Made by a program: the position numbers and the translations under genes
Assembly (NCBI GenBank): GCA_003486785.1
Contig: DNFZ01000208.1
Coordinates: 11,954-16,972, forward strand
DNA: 5,019 nucleotides
Source: Clostridiales bacterium
GTDB lineage: Bacteria; Bacillota; Clostridia; Christensenellales; CAG-138
Reading direction: 5' to 3'
The notes under the pieces: generated by a model
Told to the model about the DNA's origin: nothing
The model's database searches: none
The model's input: the letters and a program-made list of their open reading frames with translations, nothing else
Shown here: in pieces, positions 1-4,617 of the stretch
Layout: every line of letters begins with the position of its first letter
Position numbering within the stretch: the first letter of the stretch is position 1

Positions 1-167
1 GTGCGATGCCCCGCCACTTCGTGGAGCTCGGTCATTAACGTATGAAACGGATTTTTATCGACCAGCGTAATTTCAACGTCATCGTTCTTGCGGAAGATTT
101 TATGCAGCGTCTTACCTGCCTTCACGCCAGCATAGCTTCCGCCGATGATGAGTATCTTTGTTTTCAT
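1..167 (-). CDS. Type II NADH dehydrogenase-like FAD/NAD(P) oxidoreductase, N-terminal part
   Basis: Seen: an ATG start at 167 reads 55 codons off the left edge of the window, so only the N-terminus is present. It opens with a short beta strand and a Rossmann dinucleotide-binding loop, IIGGSYAG (residues 7-14), a variant of GxGxxG with Ser at the middle glycine. It continues to a second strand ending ITLVDKN, where the Asp is the usual ribose contact, and then to FHTLMTELHEVAG, a block typical of NDH-2-like proteins. The start is supported by an AAGGAA ribosome site (plus-strand complement within 171-180), about 4 bases upstream. Family knowledge: these peripheral membrane flavoproteins oxidise NADH and reduce quinone without pumping protons. 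Inference: divergently placed from a flavin-binding lipoprotein and near apbE and a quinone prenyltransferase gene, it probably feeds electrons into an extracellular electron transfer chain. Another pyridine nucleotide-disulphide oxidoreductase remains possible because the C-terminus is missing. Confidence 0.8.
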   Translation of the reverse strand, partial: MKTKILIIGGSYAGVKAGKTLHKIFRKNDDVEITLVDKNPFHTLMTELHEVAGHR

Positions 168-254
168 ATAGTTCCTTCCCGTCGCCTGCGCAACGTGCGC
201 GTCGGTCAAGCCGTCGCTTGCGCATCCAACATTTGCGTGATACAATACTGTTCC

Positions 255-282
255 ATTATACCGCTTGACGTAATTTTTTCAA
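255..282 (-). promoter_or_regulatory. Sigma-A-type promoter candidate for the NADH dehydrogenase-like gene
   Basis: On the minus strand a -35 element TTGAAA (282-277) is followed after 16 bases by a perfect -10 TATAAT (260-255). Transcription would begin near 248, leaving a leader of about 80 nt that contains the small inverted repeat at 188-200. The match is good, but nothing beyond sequence supports it. Confidence 0.5.
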
Positions 283-482
283 GTGGCGCGCGGCGCAAAT
301 ACGCTCCACATCCAATAAAACAATAACACATCCTGATTTGTCATGATCAAGTTATTTTCTGATAGCAAGTTCGCGGATTGCCTTCTCATCCTACACGGAA
401 GCAATTAAAAATCGCCCGTCTGATCGCACGACGCAGCATGCTTGCGAACTTAATTTACAAAATTCATTTTAATTGTTTTACA

Positions 483-512
483 TTGATAAAACATACATGC
501 TTAGGATATACT
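483..512 (+). promoter_or_regulatory. Sigma-A-type promoter candidate for the FMN-binding-like lipoprotein gene
   Basis: A -35 element TTGATA (483-488) and a -10 element TATACT (507-512) are 18 bases apart, each matching the consensus at 5 of 6 positions. The start site would be near 519, giving a leader of only about 19 nt that carries the strong GGAGG ribosome site (526-530) 7 bases before the ATG. This suggests robust expression. Confidence 0.6.
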
Positions 513-537
513 TTAATTATTATATGGAGGTAAACTT

Positions 538-1419
538 ATGAAAAAAAGAGTTTTGTTTATCCTGATCGCGCTCGTTTTTGCGCTATCGTTGTTCTCCGGT
601 TGCTCCGCTAGCAAATATAAGGACGGCGTGTATTTCGCACGCGATGAGATCGGCGAGAGCTGGACCTCTTTTGTCATCGTTACGGTGGAAAAAGGCAAAA
701 TTATCGATGCATACTGGGGCGGCACCAACTTCGTCCCGCGCGGCGACAAGCGCGTTCTTTCCGAGAGCGGCGCTTACGGCATGGTCGCATACGGCAACGC
801 AGCGAGCGAGTGGCACGAGCAGGCGCAAGCCGCCGAAGCCTGGCTTGTCAAAAACCAGGACCCCAAAGCCTTTGAGAAGCTCTATAGCGATGCAGAGGGC
901 CGTACCAACGCGCTGACCACGGACAGCGGCGCAAGCGTGTCGATTCATGTGTCCGATTTCTTCTCGCTCGTTGAAAAAGCGCTCGCTTCATCGCCGGTTG
1001 CCGCTGGCAACTATGGCAGCGTCCCCGTTGTGACCGTCAAGGGCGAACCTTCCGAAAACGGCTGGCAGGAGATGGCGGAGTTCATCGTGGCGAATGGAAC
1101 GATCGTCGCGGTCAATTTTGACGCGCTCTACACAAAGGAATACGTTGCGGAGGGCGAGGGCGCAAACGCGAAGTATTTCAAAGTGGATGGCGACAACGCC
1201 ACCGCGCTCACGAAAGATCAGCTCAAGGAAGCATATGGCATGACCGCCGCAGGCAGCACGCTGGAATGGTATCAGCAAGCGCAGCTTCTGGAAGCATACG
1301 TGCTCGAGAATCAGTCGATCTTCTCTATCACCGATGATGGTTATCCCGATGGTGTTTCCGGCGTTTCTGTCCATGCAAACGGCTTCTACGCGCTGTTCAA
1401 CACCGCGTTTGGCAAATAA
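538..1419 (+). CDS. FMN-binding-like surface lipoprotein with two repeated domains (PplA-like)
   Basis: Seen: 293 aa, ATG preceded by GGAGG at 7 bases. The N-terminus is a lipoprotein signal (MKKR, a hydrophobic core, then LFSGC with Cys22 as the probable lipidated residue; Phe at -3 is a little unusual). The mature part is two homologous halves, about 27-150 and 158-293. Both share a block of the pattern AYGMxAxG followed by EWxxQAQxxEA and NQ, and both end in a motif resembling a flavinylation site: TTDSGAS (127-133) and DGVSGVS (271-277). Family knowledge: ApbE enzymes attach FMN through phosphoester to the last Thr/Ser of DxxSGA(T/S)-type motifs, and Listeria PplA is a two-FMN surface lipoprotein that passes electrons outside the cell. 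Inference: with apbE 0.9 kb downstream, this is probably its substrate and the terminal electron carrier. Candidate FMN sites are Ser133 and Ser277. Both motifs deviate from consensus, so flavin attachment is not certain. A terminator right after the gene suggests it is transcribed alone. Confidence 0.8.
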   Translation: MKKRVLFILIALVFALSLFSGCSASKYKDGVYFARDEIGESWTSFVIVTVEKGKIIDAYWGGTNFVPRGDKRVLSESGAYGMVAYGNAASEWHEQAQAAEAWLVKNQDPKAFEKLYSDAEGRTNALTTDSGASVSIHVSDFFSLVEKALASSPVAAGNYGSVPVVTVKGEPSENGWQEMAEFIVANGTIVAVNFDALYTKEYVAEGEGANAKYFKVDGDNATALTKDQLKEAYGMTAAGSTLEWYQQAQLLEAYVLENQSIFSITDDGYPDGVSGVSVHANGFYALFNTAFGK

Positions 1420-1439
1420 GCATTCCATTTGCGCACACG

Positions 1440-1470
1440 AAGGGCATGGCCACCACGGCTGTGCCCTTTT
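1440..1470 (+). terminator. Intrinsic terminator after the lipoprotein gene
   Basis: Bases 1440-1451 pair with 1457-1468 in a 12-bp stem with two adjacent G-U wobbles and the 5-base loop ACCAC, running into TTTT and a T-rich tail (CATTTCTTC). It begins 20 bases after the lipoprotein stop codon. It separates the lipoprotein transcript from the regulator and apbE genes downstream. Confidence 0.75.
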
Positions 1471-1495
1471 CATTTCTTCGTTTGATGGGAAACGG

Positions 1496-1523
1496 TTGCA
1501 TTGGCGTCTGTGTCGTATATAAT
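1496..1523 (+). promoter_or_regulatory. Promoter candidate for the response regulator gene
   Basis: A perfect -10 TATAAT (1518-1523) is preceded at 16 bases by TTGCAT (1496-1501), a weak -35 matching only TTG. It lies just past the lipoprotein terminator and 35 bases before the regulator ATG, as expected for a separate transcription unit. A weak -35 fits a promoter that relies on an activator, but that is inference. Confidence 0.4.
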
Positions 1524-1557
1524 GATATGCAGAAAGGTGTGTTCGCGGGGTGTTTTT

Positions 1558-2232
1558 ATGAAGTGTCTGGTCGTGTGTGATATTGAGGCATCTGCTGAGG
1601 AAAGATTGCGGTTTCTTCAAGATCTCGGTCTCTTTTCCTCTGTCGCCGGTGCGTCGACCGCAGAGCAGGCAATCGAAAAGCTAAAAAAGTACGCTTACGG
1701 CATCGTCTTTCTTGATCTTGGCCCATCCAAGGAAGACAACATGAATCTGCTCAAGCAGATTCGCGCAGAGCGAATCTTCGTCTGTGTGGTCATGCTCTCT
1801 TCTGAGAACAGCGTCGCGTACATTTCGGAGGCGTTCAGCTATGGCGTTTCTGATTACATCATAAAGCCCTTCATCCTCAATCGCTTTGGCGAAGCCGCGA
1901 TGCGCTCCTTCGCCAAGCGGGAATGTATGCTGCAGTTTCAATATATGACGCAGGAAGAGATCGATCATTGTATCGCTCAGAATGTTTACATCGCACCGGG
2001 TGGAAACAAGGGAAAAGGCATCTCCAACGAAACGCTTCTTTTCGTGAAAAACGTCGTATCCAAGAGAAGGGGCGGCTTTTCAGCTGCTGATATCGCCAGA
2101 GAGACCGGCCTTTCCCGCATAACCATACGGAAATATTTGGAACGCTTGCGAGATAGCGGGATTTTAACGACAGAGCTGGAGTATGGCGAAGTCGGCCGCC
2201 CGCAGATACGATATTTCACAAACGATGGATAG
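1558..2232 (+). CDS. CitB/DcuR-family response regulator (receiver plus HTH)
   Basis: Seen: 224 aa from ATG 1558. The frame is open to a TTG at 1501, but that lies inside the promoter candidate, while ATG 1558 has GGGGTG (1547-1552) in front and the receiver's first strand (MKCLVVCD) directly after. Receiver, about 1-110: phosphoacceptor Asp53 in VFLDLG, Ser81 in the switch position, Lys103 in IIKPF; the acidic pair is reduced to Cys7-Asp8. A linker follows, then a C-terminal helix-turn-helix at about 175-194 (SAADIARETGLSRITIRKYL) and the ELEYGEVGRP wing at 206-215, which is the signature of the CitB/DcuR/DctR group. Family knowledge: these regulators usually pair with CitA/DcuS-type sensor kinases for citrate or C4-dicarboxylates. 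No kinase is in the window. Inference: it may control the adjacent electron-transfer genes. The gap to apbE is 69 bases without a terminator, so the two may be co-transcribed. Confidence 0.88.
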   Translation: MKCLVVCDIEASAEERLRFLQDLGLFSSVAGASTAEQAIEKLKKYAYGIVFLDLGPSKEDNMNLLKQIRAERIFVCVVMLSSENSVAYISEAFSYGVSDYIIKPFILNRFGEAAMRSFAKRECMLQFQYMTQEEIDHCIAQNVYIAPGGNKGKGISNETLLFVKNVVSKRRGGFSAADIARETGLSRITIRKYLERLRDSGILTTELEYGEVGRPQIRYFTNDG

Positions 2233-2301
2233 CAATACGCACGACTTTTTTAGCTAACAATCGCAACTTGATCCATCCCATAAAAACAAAAGGACGCTGA
2301 C

Positions 2302-3357
2302 ATGCGAATCATACGCTTCATTACGGCGCTTGCGCTGTGTTTACTCCTCGCCTCGTGCTCTGTCCCGCAAAAGACGCTGACCGGCCATGCCTTCGCGCTG
2401 GACACAATCGTTGAACTCAAAATCTATTCGTATTCCAGTAAGGGAAGCGATCGGCTGATTCAGGGCGCTTTTGATCGCTTGGCTGCGCTCGAAAACCTGC
2501 TAAGTTTGCATGTAGCCGGGAGCGATATCGACAACCTCAATCGAAGCGCGGGCATTGCGCCCGTGATCGTCAGCGATGTGACCTATGGCGTGCTCGAGGA
2601 TTCCATACGCTTCAGCCGGTTGACGGATGGATTGTTTGACGTAACCGCCGGGCCTCTAATCGACCTGTGGGCGATTGACCCGCCGGACGGTCATTATCCA
2701 ACGCAGAACGAGTTAGATGCGACGCTGCCATTGATCGATTATCAAAAAATCTTGTTTTTCGGCGGGAATGAGGTTCAGCTGCAGGATGCAGGCATGACAG
2801 TCAACCTCGGCGCCATCGCAAAAGGCACCATCGCAGACGAGATAAAAGCATATTTACTAAGCCAGGGCGTCACCAGCGCGCTGATCAACCTCGGCGGAAA
2901 CGTTTTAACCATCGGTTCCAAGCCGGATGGAACCAGCTTCGTCATCGGGATTCAGGACCCGAACAGCCCGCGCGGTTCCTATTTGCTGCGCATCCATATC
3001 GACGATGCGTCCGTGGTGTCGTCCGGCGACTACGAGCGCTTTTTTGAATATGAGGGAGAAACGTACCATCACATACTCAACCCCAAAACAGGGTTCCCCG
3101 CGAAGACCAACATCAAGCAGGTGACGATCGTCACGGCTGAATCGCAGACCGCCGACGGGCTGTCCACCTCCGTGCTTTTATTGGGCGTGCAGAAGGGAAT
3201 CCGGTTGATCGAATCGCTCGATGGCGTCGAAGCGATTTTCATCACAAAGGATTACTCTATCTATTTTACTCCGGGGCTGCGGGATCGATATGATGTGCAG
3301 GATGATCTGATCCAAAGCTATACGATCATAGACCGGGCATCCGACCTTCAGGATTAG
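2302..3357 (+). CDS. apbE: FAD:protein FMN transferase (ApbE family) lipoprotein
   Basis: Seen: 351 aa, the usual family length, from ATG 2302 with AAAGGA 7 bases upstream. A lipoprotein signal ends in the canonical lipobox LASC (Cys19), placing the enzyme on the outer face of the membrane. Family motifs in order: LDTIVELKIY near the start of the mature domain, GLFDVTAGPL (110-119), LGAIAKG (169-175), LINLGGNV (194-201), SSGDYER (240-246), HHILNPKTG (256-264) and TADGLST (283-289), whose Asp285 is in the Mg-binding region. Nothing essential appears missing. Family knowledge: the enzyme uses FAD as donor to attach FMN covalently to Thr/Ser of extracytoplasmic flavoproteins, releasing AMP; in Listeria the equivalent is FmnB, which modifies PplA. 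Inference: its substrate is most likely the two-domain lipoprotein at 538-1419. It follows the response regulator gene and converges on the prenyltransferase gene with only 12 bases between stop codons. Confidence 0.95.
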   Translation: MRIIRFITALALCLLLASCSVPQKTLTGHAFALDTIVELKIYSYSSKGSDRLIQGAFDRLAALENLLSLHVAGSDIDNLNRSAGIAPVIVSDVTYGVLEDSIRFSRLTDGLFDVTAGPLIDLWAIDPPDGHYPTQNELDATLPLIDYQKILFFGGNEVQLQDAGMTVNLGAIAKGTIADEIKAYLLSQGVTSALINLGGNVLTIGSKPDGTSFVIGIQDPNSPRGSYLLRIHIDDASVVSSGDYERFFEYEGETYHHILNPKTGFPAKTNIKQVTIVTAESQTADGLSTSVLLLGVQKGIRLIESLDGVEAIFITKDYSIYFTPGLRDRYDVQDDLIQSYTIIDRASDLQD

Positions 3358-3369
3358 CGCGCCGCGCAA

Positions 3370-4338
3370 TTACACCAGCAGCTGCAAAAACGCCGCGTCG
3401 AGCACGCCCAGCCCGATCGTGATGATCAACGAGACCGTGATCATGACAAAGCTGCCGACGATTGCGCCGAAGGTGTCCTTTTTCGTCGGGTTTGCCGTGA
3501 AGCGTTTTATGTTCTTCGTCAGCGGAATGATCGTGAGGAGCGTTAGCAGCGAATACAGCGGAAGCACGCCAAGCACAACCGCCGCGACGATAGCGGCATA
3601 CGCCAGCGCAAACAGGATTTTTAACAGCACAATGGCTCTTTCCTTACCAACCACGATGGGAAGCGTATACCGCTTGTTTGGCAGATCGTCCTCCATGTCG
3701 CAAATGTTGTTGGCAAGCATGATGTTGGCTATGCCAAAGACGGCCGGCAGCGAAACGAGGCAAATCCCCACGATCTGATAAAGATCAAACGAGAGAGAAA
3801 ACGTGTTGCTTACGAGCGAAATATTTAACACGTTTTGATCAAAAACGTTGATGAAATACGTGATGAACGGGATGCCAAGCCCCATCGTCAGCCCGGAAAA
3901 AATTTCGCCGAACGGCGTGCGTGATATCGGCATAGGGCCATAGGAATACACGATTCCAATTGCAAAGCACGCGGCTCCAAGAACCAGCGTTATGACGTTT
4001 GTCAGGTAGACCAGCAGCAGCCCCAGCGCGGCGGAGACGACGATCATGATGATGATCACCACTCTGACCGTGGAGATTTTAAGTTGATACTGCACGATAG
4101 AGTTATGGATCTCATAATTATAGCCGTGCTTTTTTTCTGCTCTCTTGTAGTCAAAATAGTTGTTCAGCGCGGTGACCGTCATGTCAAAAATCAGCATTGA
4201 AAAGAACATGACCACCATGTTGACCGCATTGAGCCGCCCCGTGCTGTATAGAACGTATACCAGCGCGGTCATAAACGGAATGACGCTCGCCACCTTGGTC
4301 TGAATTTCAACGAGTTTTAAAAAAGCTTTGATCTTCAT
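3370..4338 (-). CDS. UbiA-family membrane prenyltransferase, MenA-like (demethylmenaquinone synthesis)
   Basis: Seen: 322 aa from the ATG at 4338. A GTG two codons upstream (4344) would overlap the only ribosome-site-like sequence, AGGTG (4346-4342), so the ATG is preferred. The protein is hydrophobic, with about eight or nine membrane segments. Numbering from the ATG, the first Asp-rich motif reads NNYFD (59-63), a YSYGP block (131-135) is followed by GE (144-145), and the second motif is NNICDMEDD (210-218) followed by K-R-x-T-L (222-226). This resembles the NNIRDxxxD...GKxTL region of MenA. Family knowledge: MenA joins a polyprenyl diphosphate to 1,4-dihydroxy-2-naphthoate; Listeria keeps a dedicated MenA paralog in its extracellular electron transfer locus. 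Inference: here it supplies quinone linking the NADH dehydrogenase to the flavoprotein. The first motif has Asn where Asp is usual (Asn60). The substrate is not proven by sequence. Confidence 0.85.
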   Translation of the reverse strand: MKIKAFLKLVEIQTKVASVIPFMTALVYVLYSTGRLNAVNMVVMFFSMLIFDMTVTALNNYFDYKRAEKKHGYNYEIHNSIVQYQLKISTVRVVIIIMIVVSAALGLLLVYLTNVITLVLGAACFAIGIVYSYGPMPISRTPFGEIFSGLTMGLGIPFITYFINVFDQNVLNISLVSNTFSLSFDLYQIVGICLVSLPAVFGIANIMLANNICDMEDDLPNKRYTLPIVVGKERAIVLLKILFALAYAAIVAAVVLGVLPLYSLLTLLTIIPLTKNIKRFTANPTKKDTFGAIVGSFVMITVSLIITIGLGVLDAAFLQLLV

Positions 4339-4340
4339 AC

Positions 4341-4407
4341 GCACCTGCTAAAATTGTTATATCGATTGTTTCGGTATATCAAGTCTTTGGTTCTGATTCA
4401 CACCTGC
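4341..4407 (-). repeat. 67-bp repeat copy next to the prenyltransferase start
   Basis: This segment matches 4453-4519 at 64 of 67 positions with no gaps; the three differences are at 4364, 4371 and 4376. Its left end contains the AGGTG ribosome site of the prenyltransferase gene. On the minus strand it also holds TTGATA (4382-4377) and TATAAC (4361-4356), 15 bases apart, a weak promoter-like pair. Confidence 0.9.
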
Positions 4408-4519
4408 GAAATTGTTAAGCAGATTATATCAAGTTGTAGCATCTTTTTTACTGCACCTGCTAAAATTGTTATATCTATTGTTCCGGTTTATCAAGTCTTT
4501 GGTTCTGATTCACACCTGC
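4342..4519. repeat. Array of four CACCTGC-headed direct repeats ahead of the prenyltransferase gene
   Basis: On the plus strand CACCTGC occurs at 4342, 4401, 4454 and 4513, so the starts are 59, 53 and 59 bases apart. Each of the first three copies continues with one or two bases, AAATTGTTA, a variable stretch and TATCAAG; the fourth keeps only GAAAATTATA after the head. On the minus strand, the direction of the prenyltransferase gene, each copy reads CTTGATA, then a TATAAC- or TTAACA-like block, then GCAGGTG. The last copy supplies the ribosome site of the prenyltransferase gene and the distal copy overlaps the promoter -10. It therefore looks like an amplified leader or promoter segment. 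Confidence 0.85.
4453..4519 (-). repeat. 67-bp repeat copy distal to the prenyltransferase start
   Basis: This is the second near-identical copy, 112 bases from the first. It preserves TTGATA (4494-4489) and TATAAC (4473-4468) at the same 15-base distance on the minus strand, and GCAGGTG, but no long reading frame follows. Since 112 is not a multiple of three, the repeats are out of frame with each other, which argues that the DNA or RNA sequence rather than a protein is what is repeated. Confidence 0.9.
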
Positions 4520-4524
4520 CGAAA

Positions 4525-4553
4525 ATTATACCAAAGTCGCGAATGCGTCGCAA
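4525..4553 (-). promoter_or_regulatory. Strong promoter candidate for the prenyltransferase gene
   Basis: On the minus strand -35 TTGCGA (4553-4548) and a perfect -10 TATAAT (4530-4525) are 17 bases apart, and TGG before the -10 gives an extended -10. It sits just downstream of the gdhA terminator. Transcription would start near 4518, giving a leader of about 180 nt that contains the repeat array. Confidence 0.6.
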
Positions 4554-4559
4554 CCATGC

Positions 4560-4592
4560 AAAACGCCCGCGTCGGATGCTGTGACGCGGGCG
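4560..4592 (-). terminator. gdhA: Intrinsic terminator of gdhA
   Basis: A perfect 10-bp GC-rich stem pairs 4564-4573 (CGCCCGCGTC) with 4583-4592 around a 9-base loop. On the minus strand it is followed directly by TTTT (4563-4560). It lies 25 bases past the gdhA stop codon. The T tract is short but the stem is very stable, so read-through into the prenyltransferase gene should be limited. Confidence 0.8.
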
Positions 4593-4617
4593 ATATTCGT
4601 TTGTGCTTGCTGTTTCT

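Larger units (their letters stand above)
168..537. other. Divergent intergenic region with promoters for both flanking genes
   Basis: This 370-bp stretch lies between the two divergent start codons. I see no convincing coding frame in it; the open frame across 42-326 is antisense to the oxidoreductase and has no ribosome site. It holds a minus-strand promoter candidate (255-282) and a plus-strand promoter candidate (483-512). In the minus-strand leader there is a small GC-rich inverted repeat, GCGCA-acg-TGCGC (188-200). A widely spaced inverted repeat pairs AAGTTCGC (367-374) with GCGAACTT (444-451), and the 8-bp palindrome AGCATGCT (435-442) sits just before its right arm. Base composition shifts from GC-rich on the left to AT-rich near the lipoprotein promoter. 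No known riboswitch was recognised. Confidence 0.6.

Noticed and set aside
337..350. FNR-like operator TTTGTCATGATCAA
   Set aside because: Only the right half (ATCAA) matches; the left half has three of five bases, so it is not better than chance in an AT-rich gap.
1501..1557. Upstream TTG start extending the response regulator by 19 residues
   Set aside because: The extension overlaps the -10 TATAAT, lacks a ribosome site and adds residues ahead of the receiver's first strand; ATG 1558 fits the family.
988..1620. A 210-codon minus-strand open frame and other long antisense frames over the lipoprotein gene
   Set aside because: These are shadows of a GC-biased coding strand, with no recognisable motifs or ribosome sites, and this one crosses the lipoprotein terminator.
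3355..3372. Bidirectional terminator between the convergent apbE and prenyltransferase genes
   Set aside because: The 12-base gap is GC-rich without a proper stem-loop and T tract; termination must occur inside the opposing genes or by another mechanism.
4342..4519. CRISPR-like array
   Set aside because: Units are imperfect, the between-unit sequence is itself repeated rather than unique, and spacing is uneven with only four heads; no cas gene is present.
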